In this document: in pieces, positions 1 through 6,231 of the stretch | How positions within the stretch are numbered: position 1 is the first letter of the stretch | Layout: each line of letters begins with the position of its first letter | DNA from: Caldifarciminota bacterium RBG_13_43_14 | GTDB taxonomy: Bacteria > Hydrothermota > Tepidihabitantia > SM23-42 | DNA: 11,161 bases | Assembly (NCBI GenBank): GCA_001771735.1 | Contig: MEUM01000014.1 | Location: 1 to 11,161 of the forward strand | Direction: 5' to 3' | Program-made: the position numbers and the translations under genes | The notes under the pieces: generated by a model | The model's database searches: none | What the model saw: only the letters and a program-made list of their open reading frames with translations | What the model was told of the DNA's origin: nothing

Positions 1-375
1 TTATTGTTCAGGTCGTTGTTTACCCTGGCGTTTTTTATAATCGGCATTATCATATTGATCATTTATATGACGGTTGATTACAGCATATGGAAGAAAAAAG
101 GTATAAGAAAAATAGAAATTGACGACTCTGGCCTGAACCTATATCGAGGGGCAAATAATATTATCGAAAGAATTGAAGCAAACCAAATTACAGGAATTGA
201 TGTTTTTACAAAATTGAACCGCAAAATCGTCAACATCATAACGGACGGAAAAACCGACAAGAGTATTCCGGGTGTAACTTTTTTTTCCGGTTCCAGGGTC
301 AGGATCACTAACGATGCCTTTGATGATTCGGTTTATTCCGGATTTATTGAAAGAGTACAGCAATTTAAAAAATAA
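1..375 (+). CDS. Small membrane-anchored protein of unknown function, probably 5'-truncated
   Basis: The frame is open to the left edge. A TTG at 4 could start a 123-residue protein, but only three bases precede it, so no ribosome binding site can be judged and the true start is probably outside the window. The product has one N-terminal hydrophobic segment (about residues 4-25), then a basic patch (KKKGIRK) and a soluble domain of about 85 residues rich in beta strand. The pattern IEIDDSGLNLYRG...IEANQITGIDVF resembles bacterial PH-like (YcxB-type) domains that sit behind membrane helices; this is a weak resemblance, not a recognised family. It ends 9 nt before the glycosyltransferase gene on the same strand, so the two are likely co-transcribed. 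A later in-frame ATG at 67 would lose the membrane segment and has no good Shine-Dalgarno sequence. Confidence 0.6.
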   Translation, partial: LLFRSLFTLAFFIIGIIILIIYMTVDYSIWKKKGIRKIEIDDSGLNLYRGANNIIERIEANQITGIDVFTKLNRKIVNIITDGKTDKSIPGVTFFSGSRVRITNDAFDDSVYSGFIERVQQFKK

Positions 376-384
376 TATCATAAA

Positions 385-1914
385 ATGAAAAAATCATTAC
401 CGTTATTCCTGTTCGGTATTATCCTTATCAATGTGATCGCATTATACCCCTGTCTGAATAATGGTTTTGTGAACTGGGATGATAATGAATATGTGGTATA
501 TAATACTGATATAAGAGAGCTGAATAGGGACACGATTAAGCGCATTTTTTCCAGTCATTATCAGGGGGCTTTTGTACCGCTCACTATTTTAACCTTTGCG
601 CTCGAATATAAAATTGCAGGAATTAATCCGCAAATATACCATGCGACCAATCTTATACTGCATATATTGAATAGTTTGATGGTTTTCTGGCTGGTAATGC
701 TATTATTCGAAAACCCGTTAATAGCCCTGATCACGGCCGTATTTTTCAGCATTCATCCGCTGCAGGTTGAGCCGGTTGCCTGGGTGACCGGGCGTAAAGA
801 TCTTTTGTACTCAATCTTCTATTTGGGGGCCTGCATTACTTATATATATTATTTTTTAAATAAACGAATAATGCTATATATAATCAGCGCATTAATTTTC
901 ACGTTTTCTATGCTTTCGAAACCGTTTGCGATCACCCTGCCGTTATTGCTTTTTACTTTTGATTATCAGCTAAAACGCCGGTTTGATCTTTCATCCTTCT
1001 TAGAAAAACTTCCTTTCCTGGTCCTGGCAGTATTGCTGTTTTTCATCACCATAAAGACTCAGCAAGTTGCCGGGGCGGTACCGGGCAGTTTTATAAACCC
1101 GAACAATCTGGTCCTCGCTTTCAATAATATCACCTTCTATTTATGGAAAACTCTTATGCCGATCAATTTATCTCCGATCTACCCTTATTATAATACCTGG
1201 TGGTATATTATTGTCATTATTTTATTGGTTGCCGCGATTATTTACTCCCGCAGTCGTGCGATCATTTTCGGAGCGCTTTTTTTTATAATTACCTTATTGC
1301 CGGCAATGCAGCTGGTTCGAATCGGCCAGCCGATCGCGGATCGATATGTTTACATTCCATTAATCGGACTGTTCATCATTATTGCCTGGGTGGCAAATAA
1401 ATACATCTCTCGATCAAACCTGCTTAAAATAGTCATAATTTCAATTATCATCGCTTGTGCATCTATCTGCACATATATGTCGCATCAGCGCTGTAAGGTA
1501 TGGAAAAACAGTATTACTCTTTGGCAGGATGCAATAAAAAAATGGCCGCAGCTTTCGCTCGGTCATAACACCCTGGGTATTGCTTATGCCCAAAAGAACC
1601 GACTCAATGATGCGATCACCGAATTCACCCGGGCAATCGAATTGAAACCGGATTATGCCGAAGCCTATAACAATCGCGGTAATGCCCTGGGTCAGCTTGG
1701 TGACATGCAAGCAGCGCTGAACGATTTTAACAATGCTATTAATTTGAATCCCGGTCTTGCCGATGCCTATTATAACCGGGCAATTATCCATATAATACAG
1801 AAGAACTACGATATCGCACTTCTTGATCTTTATGCGGTAAAACGGCTGGGCGGCTATGTGCCCGATGATATGATAAGAGAACTGGAAACCAGAATATATG
1901 CCCTTGACAAGTAG
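385..1914 (+). CDS. GT-C-type membrane glycosyltransferase with C-terminal TPR repeats (TMTC/PMT-like)
   Basis: A 509-residue multi-pass membrane protein with about ten hydrophobic helices over residues 5-365, followed by a soluble TPR region. The first extramembrane loop carries NWDDNEYV (residues 30-37); an acidic pair here matches the catalytic/metal-binding position of GT-C enzymes that use lipid-linked sugars. The stretch HPLQVEPVAWVTGRKDLL (124-141) and ADRYVYIP (318-325) are hallmarks of bacterial TPR-containing proteins related to eukaryotic TMTC O-mannosyltransferases. Three TPRs follow: about 392-425, 426-459 and 460-487. The expected role is transfer of a sugar from a polyprenyl-phosphate donor to an exported protein or glycan outside the cytoplasmic membrane, with the TPRs holding the acceptor; the sugar and acceptor cannot be read from sequence. 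The ATG lies 9 nt after the upstream stop and has only a weak ribosome binding site, consistent with an operon or translational coupling. Confidence 0.83.
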   Translation: MKKSLPLFLFGIILINVIALYPCLNNGFVNWDDNEYVVYNTDIRELNRDTIKRIFSSHYQGAFVPLTILTFALEYKIAGINPQIYHATNLILHILNSLMVFWLVMLLFENPLIALITAVFFSIHPLQVEPVAWVTGRKDLLYSIFYLGACITYIYYFLNKRIMLYIISALIFTFSMLSKPFAITLPLLLFTFDYQLKRRFDLSSFLEKLPFLVLAVLLFFITIKTQQVAGAVPGSFINPNNLVLAFNNITFYLWKTLMPINLSPIYPYYNTWWYIIVIILLVAAIIYSRSRAIIFGALFFIITLLPAMQLVRIGQPIADRYVYIPLIGLFIIIAWVANKYISRSNLLKIVIISIIIACASICTYMSHQRCKVWKNSITLWQDAIKKWPQLSLGHNTLGIAYAQKNRLNDAITEFTRAIELKPDYAEAYNNRGNALGQLGDMQAALNDFNNAINLNPGLADAYYNRAIIHIIQKNYDIALLDLYAVKRLGGYVPDDMIRELETRIYALDK

Positions 1915-1931
1915 CCGGTAGCTCTTATCAT
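1904..1931 (+). promoter_or_regulatory. Promoter for the secreted lamin-tail-like protein gene
   Basis: TTGACA (1904-1909), 16-nt spacer, TATCAT (1926-1931). The -35 lies inside the last codons of the glycosyltransferase gene. Transcription would start near 1937-1938, leaving a leader of about 13 nt that just includes the Shine-Dalgarno sequence. This suggests the secreted protein can be expressed independently of the genes upstream. The -10 matches the consensus at five of six positions. The call rests on sequence match only. Confidence 0.5.
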
Positions 1932-1938
1932 TAATTAA

Positions 1939-1943
1939 AAGGA
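1939..1943 (+). promoter_or_regulatory. Ribosome binding site fixing the start at 1951
   Basis: AAGGA at 1939-1943 lies 7 nt before ATG 1951, an ideal spacing. The alternative in-frame GTG at 1945 would lie immediately after this site, too close for use, and would add only Met-Tyr before the signal peptide. The start is therefore ATG 1951. Confidence 0.7.
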
Positions 1944-1950
1944 AGTGTAT

Positions 1951-2976
1951 ATGAATAAAATAGTTGTAATGATCGTCTGTTTTGTGCTCTGGCTTCAAGC
2001 TAATCCTATATTTACCGATATTATAAATGAAGTTCAAACCGATACAATACTAGGACAGAAATTCGAGCTTCATCATCCCTGCAGCTTGATTTATGATATC
2101 CCACTAATAAATACCCAAGTCAATACACCGGGTGATTTAATTGCTTATATCGATACAAACATCATTCTTGATACGTGCGCTTATGCGGCGATAGACACTT
2201 CCATGCTGAGCGGTTCTTTTTTTCTTCAACCGGATAGCGGATATTTATGGGTTTATAGATCCGACTATTTTGGTGATGATGTCTATTATCCATGCAGTGG
2301 TTACTATTTTACTTTGCCGCCTCCTGAAGGTACATCGCTATCACGATATTACTGCCGTTTAAGTTACTATTGGAGCTATCTCTTTGATTGGTATTTTGAT
2401 TTCACGCCCACTCCCGGCGCGGCCAATGATGATTATCCGGGTTGTTTTATTTCCGGTCACGTGTATTTCAATGGCTCACCGGCAGAAAACGCCCAGGTGA
2501 TCAGTATCTGTAATGAAAGTGTGGTCTCTCCAGGTCCTTTTTATATCTATGATACAACTTATACTGATACTGCTGGTTACTATGAATTTGACAGCCTTTT
2601 GCCAGCGCGCTATTACATTGGAGCGAATATTCCACCTAACAGCATTGGTGACTTATCGCCAAAGTTATTTTCCTTATCGCCGCTAACTAATTTCAATCTC
2701 TATGTAACCGGCATTATTTATTCAAGGCTCGATCAATTGCCGGATCATTCAGCGACTGTTTTCCGAAATGGCATTGTCATTAAATTCGCCCGTATCGCCG
2801 ACAACATCAAGATCTATGATATTAATGGCCGCATTATCCGCAGCTATTCAAATTGTCAGGAAATAGTATGGTCGGGCGATGATCAGCAGAGAAAAAAGGT
2901 CGGCAAAGGTGTATATTTTGTTAAAGCATTCGATGCGTCGCAGTCCACAAGTTATAAGATTGTGCTCATGGAATAA
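1951..2976 (+). CDS. Secreted protein: lamin-tail-like region, carboxypeptidase-regulatory-like domain, T9SS-like C-terminal sorting domain
   Basis: A 341-residue exported protein. Residues 1-17 form a signal peptide (MNK, hydrophobic core, LQA before NP). Residues 24-160 begin IINEVQTD and end in TPTPGAAND, the opening and closing signatures of lamin-tail (LTD) domains found on bacterial surface proteins; the middle is divergent and rich in Tyr and Cys. Residues 167-226 (ISGHVYFNGSPAENAQV ... YTDTAGYYEFDSLLPARYYIG) look like a carboxypeptidase-regulatory-like beta sandwich. Residues 263-341 match a type A T9SS sorting domain: IKIYDINGRII, then VWSGDD, GKGVYFVKA and a final YKIVLME. No catalytic motif is visible, so a structural or adhesive surface role is inferred. 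It has its own probable promoter and converges on argH with an 18-nt gap. Confidence 0.8.
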   Translation: MNKIVVMIVCFVLWLQANPIFTDIINEVQTDTILGQKFELHHPCSLIYDIPLINTQVNTPGDLIAYIDTNIILDTCAYAAIDTSMLSGSFFLQPDSGYLWVYRSDYFGDDVYYPCSGYYFTLPPPEGTSLSRYYCRLSYYWSYLFDWYFDFTPTPGAANDDYPGCFISGHVYFNGSPAENAQVISICNESVVSPGPFYIYDTTYTDTAGYYEFDSLLPARYYIGANIPPNSIGDLSPKLFSLSPLTNFNLYVTGIIYSRLDQLPDHSATVFRNGIVIKFARIADNIKIYDINGRIIRSYSNCQEIVWSGDDQQRKKVGKGVYFVKAFDASQSTSYKIVLME

Positions 2977-2994
2977 AAGCTGGTCAATTAGAAG

Positions 2995-4359
2995 TTACAA
3001 AGTGAACACCTGTTCCCGGGCACGTTTCAATGCCTGGCGTACTGCCTTAAATCCAGTACCATTTGATGAAATACGATTTTTCACTGTATAGTATGGTGTG
3101 ATGATTTTTTTTATTATATTTTCATCAAGTTTTGATCGATTAGCGCATAATCTGATGAACAAGTATATATTATTATTTGAATTGCCCACGCATTCCGCGA
3201 TCAGATCATATGCCTGACGAAAAGCCATGCCCTGTCTGACCAGATAATCGACCAGATCAGTAGCACAGATAAAACTGGGTTGATGAACCCAATCTTTTTC
3301 TTTGATTTTTATCCGGGCAACCCCGATTGTCAATACCTCCAGGCATTTTATACTTTCATCGACCTGCCGGAAAAGTACGGATTTTATTTCCTGAAGATCA
3401 CGATTGTATGAACTGGGTAATCCTTTAAGAATTGTTAGCACTGAACACAGATTACCGATTGCATTACCAGCCTTTGCTCTTAATAGCTCGAATAGATCCG
3501 GATTTTTTTTCTGCGGCATAATGCTTGAACCGGTGCTGATTGAGTCATTAAGTTCGATCAGATCATAATCAGGACTGGTGTATATAACAATATCTTCACA
3601 GAAACTGGCAATATGAATGGCGATTTGACTGCAAATATACAGCAGTTCAGTGATGAAATCGCGGTCAGAAACGGCATCCAGCGCGTTTTCGGCAACCCTA
3701 TTGAATTTTAATAATGTTGAAGTTAATTTATTATTGATCGGGTGACTTGTACCGGCAAGCGCGGCACTGCCCATTGGAGATACATTAATTCTTTTCAAGG
3801 CATCCTTTAAGCAGTCAAGATCGCGCGCAAATCGTTGGAATTGAGCATGCATATAAAAAGACCAGGTTATTGGCTGGGCTGGTCGTAAATGAGTGAATCC
3901 CGGAATCACGGTATTGGAATTGCGTTTCGCCTGTTCTAATAGTTGTTTTTGAATATCGATCAGTCGGCTAATTATTTTATGCGTACTGTCCCGTGCATAA
4001 AGTCTGAGATCGGTGGCAATCAGGTCATTGCGGCTGCGGGCGGTATGTAGTTTATCGCCAGATTTACCTGCAATTATTTTCACTGCCTCTTCGATATTCA
4101 TATGCACATCTTCGAGTTCGCTATGCATTTTGAACTTGCCGCTTTTATACTGGGTTAGTATTTTATTAAGTGCTTTCAGCAGCGAATTTGCTTCGGTCTT
4201 TTTTACAATACCGCATTGCCTGAGCATCTGTACATGGGCAAGACATGCCATGATCTCATAAATTACTAACCTTTCGTCCTCTGCGGTCGAATCGGAAAAT
4301 TTTTTAATTGTCGGGTGAAGAGGTTTTTTAAAACGTTTGTGCCAGATCCCGCTTTTCAT
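2995..4359 (-). CDS. argH: Argininosuccinate lyase
   Basis: Cleaves argininosuccinate to arginine and fumarate, the last step of arginine synthesis; a cytoplasmic homotetramer of the fumarase/aspartase superfamily. The 454-residue length is normal for the family (about 460). Superfamily motifs are present: HTARSRND (residues 105-112), GFTHLRPAQP (154-163) with the catalytic-base His at 157, SDRDFITE (231-238), and the signature GSSIMPQKKN (277-286), whose flexible loop carries the catalytic Ser. Arg replaces the usual Gln in the THLQ segment, a conservative oddity. The start ATG lies 10 nt after the argG stop, with an A-rich leader and no strong Shine-Dalgarno sequence, so expression is probably coupled to argG. 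No terminator hairpin was seen beyond the stop, where it faces the convergent secreted-protein gene. Confidence 0.96.
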   Translation of the reverse strand: MKSGIWHKRFKKPLHPTIKKFSDSTAEDERLVIYEIMACLAHVQMLRQCGIVKKTEANSLLKALNKILTQYKSGKFKMHSELEDVHMNIEEAVKIIAGKSGDKLHTARSRNDLIATDLRLYARDSTHKIISRLIDIQKQLLEQAKRNSNTVIPGFTHLRPAQPITWSFYMHAQFQRFARDLDCLKDALKRINVSPMGSAALAGTSHPINNKLTSTLLKFNRVAENALDAVSDRDFITELLYICSQIAIHIASFCEDIVIYTSPDYDLIELNDSISTGSSIMPQKKNPDLFELLRAKAGNAIGNLCSVLTILKGLPSSYNRDLQEIKSVLFRQVDESIKCLEVLTIGVARIKIKEKDWVHQPSFICATDLVDYLVRQGMAFRQAYDLIAECVGNSNNNIYLFIRLCANRSKLDENIIKKIITPYYTVKNRISSNGTGFKAVRQALKRAREQVFTL

Positions 4360-4369
4360 ATTTTTTTCA

Positions 4370-5635
4370 CTATTTTGCCGCGTCTAACAATTCTTCATTT
4401 TCCAATGCATTCTCAGGTGCATGCACCTGATTGCCATTGCCGGGCTTGGCGCCATTGTTGATCATAGCGTTCACCTTAAACGGCAGAGACCAGATATCAA
4501 TGAATCCTTTGGAACTGCTGACATCAAAATCATCATGTCCTTGATAGGTTGCAAGATTTTTTATATAAAGACTGTTCGCTGATGCCCGGCCGACAATATT
4601 GACATTACCTTTGAACAATTTTGCTATAACCTTTCCATTTACATTTTTCTGACCCTCATCAAAGAACGCTGACAGGGCATTTCGCAAAGGAGAGAACCAT
4701 AATCCATTATATATCATATCGGCATACGTCGTTTCCAAATACGGTTTGAAATGCAGCAGGTCCTTGGTAAGAACGAGCTTTTCGAGATCTTGATGCGCCT
4801 TGATCAGGATCACGGCGGCCGGCGCTTCATACACTTCACGGGATTTTATGCCGACCAGCCGGGATTCGATATGATCGATACGGCCGACTCCATGCAAGCC
4901 GCCGATACGATTGAGCTCGCTAATCAACTCAGCGAATAGCATGCGCTTATTATTCAGGGAGACCGGGATACCAGCCTCAAACTCGATCTCAAGATAGGCG
5001 GCGTAATTCGGTGCGTCGAACGGCGATAAGGTCCAGGCAAAGGCATCATTGGGCGGTTCACAGGCCTCATTTTCAAGCACACCGCATTCAATCGAGCGGC
5101 CCCACAGGTTTTCGTCAAGCGAATAGGTGACCAGTCTTTCCTCCACCGGAATATTGTTCTGATGAGCATACTCGATTTCATAATCGCGCGATAAACCGAA
5201 TTCGCGTACTGGCGCGATCACCGATATCATTGGGTCCAGACATGCGATCGCCGCTTCAAAGCGTACTTGATCATTACCCTTGCCCGTACAACCATGACCA
5301 ATATATGCCGCGCTATATTCCCTTGCAGTATCGACCAATTTCTTAACGATCAATGGTCTGGCTAAAGCAGTTGCCAAAGGGTAAACGCCTTCGTACAGGG
5401 CATTCGCTTTTAATGCCGGCGCAATGTATGAATCGGCGAATTCATGCCGGGCATCGATAATCAATGCTTTTACAGCACCGATCGCGATCGCTTTTTTACG
5501 GATCTTGGGCAGATTTTCCTGCTGTCCGACGTCGACTGTCACTGCGATCACCTCTGAATCGTATTTTTCTTTGATGATCTTAACCAACACCGACGTATCC
5601 AGTCCACCCGAATAGGCCAATACTGTTTTTTTCAT
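4370..5635 (-). CDS. argG: Argininosuccinate synthase
   Basis: Joins citrulline and aspartate using ATP to give argininosuccinate, AMP and pyrophosphate; a cytoplasmic homotetramer. The N-terminus carries the ATP-pyrophosphatase P-loop AYSGGLDTS (residues 7-15). The second family signature GCTGKGNDQVRFE (115-127) forms part of the citrulline/aspartate site. The C-terminal region KGNVNIVGR ... GFIDIWSLPFKV (342-388) matches the oligomerisation end. At 421 residues it is about 20 longer than usual, owing to a polar tail after residue 390. The ATG at 5635 is preceded by AAAGGAG (5641-5647) five bases upstream. It is the first gene of an argG-argH operon, transcribed from a consensus promoter overlapped by ARG boxes and divergent from argR, so arginine-dependent ArgR repression is the expected control. 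Confidence 0.97.
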   Translation of the reverse strand: MKKTVLAYSGGLDTSVLVKIIKEKYDSEVIAVTVDVGQQENLPKIRKKAIAIGAVKALIIDARHEFADSYIAPALKANALYEGVYPLATALARPLIVKKLVDTAREYSAAYIGHGCTGKGNDQVRFEAAIACLDPMISVIAPVREFGLSRDYEIEYAHQNNIPVEERLVTYSLDENLWGRSIECGVLENEACEPPNDAFAWTLSPFDAPNYAAYLEIEFEAGIPVSLNNKRMLFAELISELNRIGGLHGVGRIDHIESRLVGIKSREVYEAPAAVILIKAHQDLEKLVLTKDLLHFKPYLETTYADMIYNGLWFSPLRNALSAFFDEGQKNVNGKVIAKLFKGNVNIVGRASANSLYIKNLATYQGHDDFDVSSSKGFIDIWSLPFKVNAMINNGAKPGNGNQVHAPENALENEELLDAAK

Positions 5636-5640
5636 TTAAT

Positions 5641-5647
5641 CTCCTTT
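5641..5647 (-). promoter_or_regulatory. argG ribosome binding site
   Basis: On the - strand AAAGGAG lies 5 nt before the argG ATG. Its 5' base is also the edge of the ARG box at 5647-5664, so repressor binding would sit directly on the leader region next to the ribosome binding site. Confidence 0.75.
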
Positions 5648-5664
5648 ATGAATAAATATTCATT
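5647..5664. promoter_or_regulatory. ARG box 1 (ArgR operator, near-perfect)
   Basis: This 18-bp site fits the enterobacterial ARG-box consensus WNTGAATWWWWATTCANW at every defined position. Its core TGAATAAATATTCA (5649-5662) is a complete palindrome around the central A/T pair. It lies just downstream of the argG transcription start predicted near 5669-5670. With box 2 it forms the usual tandem operator bound by an ArgR hexamer. Confidence 0.85.
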
Positions 5665-5667
5665 ATT

Positions 5668-5685
5668 AAAGAATAATTATACTAA
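5668..5685. promoter_or_regulatory. ARG box 2 (ArgR operator, degenerate)
   Basis: The site matches the 18-bp ARG-box consensus with three mismatches (first T, second T and final A of the half-site bases) and starts exactly 3 bp after box 1, giving the 21-bp centre-to-centre spacing typical of ArgR tandem operators. It covers the argG -10 hexamer at 5676-5681, so binding would block RNA polymerase directly. Confidence 0.65.
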
Positions 5686-5703
5686 AATCTAGCCGCTTGT
5701 CAA
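5676..5703 (-). promoter_or_regulatory. argGH promoter
   Basis: On the - strand: TTGACA (5698-5703), 16-nt spacer (5682-5697), TATAAT (5676-5681). Both hexamers match the sigma-70 consensus fully. Transcription should start near 5669-5670, giving a leader of about 35 nt that contains ARG box 1 and the Shine-Dalgarno sequence. The -10 is inside ARG box 2. Confidence 0.82.
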
Positions 5704-5720
5704 GGGGTGATAGCCACAGA

Positions 5721-5748
5721 TTGACATGAATAATTATATGGATATAAT
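5721..5748 (+). promoter_or_regulatory. argR promoter
   Basis: TTGACA (5721-5726), 16-nt spacer, TATAAT (5743-5748); both hexamers are consensus. Only five bases separate the -10 from the argR ATG at 5754, so the predicted transcription start is the A of the start codon or the next base. No Shine-Dalgarno sequence precedes the ATG, which agrees with a leaderless message. Confidence 0.8.
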
Positions 5749-5763
5749 GAATCATGAAACTAA
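5725..5763. promoter_or_regulatory. Tandem degenerate ARG half-boxes over the argR promoter
   Basis: TGAAT half-sites occur at 5727-5731 and 5748-5752, exactly 21 bp apart. These correspond to two 18-bp boxes at 5725-5742 and 5746-5763 with a 3-bp gap, the same register as the argG operator. The first keeps TGAATAATTAT intact but lacks the right half; the second is poor on the right as well. They cover the spacer, the -10 and the start codon. Weak autoregulation of argR is the natural reading. Confidence 0.45.
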
Positions 5764-6224
5764 GCAAGCGAAACCGACAGAATTTAATCAAGAAACTAAT
5801 TGAAACTCAAGATATTTCCACACAAACCGAATTGCTTGGAGCATTAAAAAAAGAAGGTGTATCGTTCAATCAACCCACGATCTCACGCGACTTGCGCGAG
5901 CTTTCGGTCATAAAGGCCGCTCGCGGATTAGGGAAAATTGTATATCAATTGCCGGTGGATACCGATACTATTACCATGAATGAATTCCGGCATAAATTCA
6001 TAAATCTGGTTAATGATATTCAACATACCGGAAATCTGATACTGGTCAAAGCTCTGCCCGGTGAAGCACAGGGTATAGCTAAGGCCATCGACAGTGCCCG
6101 GCTAAAACAGATTATAGGCACGATCGCTGGTGATGATACGATATTGGTCGTGGTCGATAAAGTCACGAATGTAAAAAAAGTATTTTCTTTGTTTGAACGT
6201 TTGAAACAGGGATTGAACTTTTAG
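5754..6224 (+). CDS. argR: Arginine repressor ArgR
   Basis: A 156-residue arginine-responsive transcription factor of normal length for the family. The N-terminal winged helix-turn-helix (about residues 1-68) includes the recognition helix QPTISRDLREL (40-50), close to the Bacillus/Gram-positive style ArgR/AhrC pattern. The C-terminal domain (about 75-152) carries the hexamerisation and L-arginine-binding segment GTIAGDDT (122-129) with the Asp pair 127-128, preceded by PGEAQGIAKAID (102-113). With arginine bound, a hexamer would bind the ARG boxes next door to repress argGH and perhaps itself. The ATG at 5754 fits the family N-terminus and falls at the predicted transcription start. It converges on the cyclase gene with only 7 nt between stop codons. 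Confidence 0.96.
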   Translation: MKLSKRNRQNLIKKLIETQDISTQTELLGALKKEGVSFNQPTISRDLRELSVIKAARGLGKIVYQLPVDTDTITMNEFRHKFINLVNDIQHTGNLILVKALPGEAQGIAKAIDSARLKQIIGTIAGDDTILVVVDKVTNVKKVFSLFERLKQGLNF

Positions 6225-6231
6225 AATTCTA

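Noticed and set aside
1945..1950. GTG at 1945 as start of the secreted protein
   Set aside because: The Shine-Dalgarno AAGGA would lie only one base before it, while ATG 1951 is 7 nt away and begins a standard signal peptide.
1441..2037. 198-residue open frame on the - strand
   Set aside because: It lies across the TPR part of the glycosyltransferase gene and the start of the secreted-protein gene, both well supported on the other strand; its translation is Cys/His/Ile-rich with no recognisable domain.
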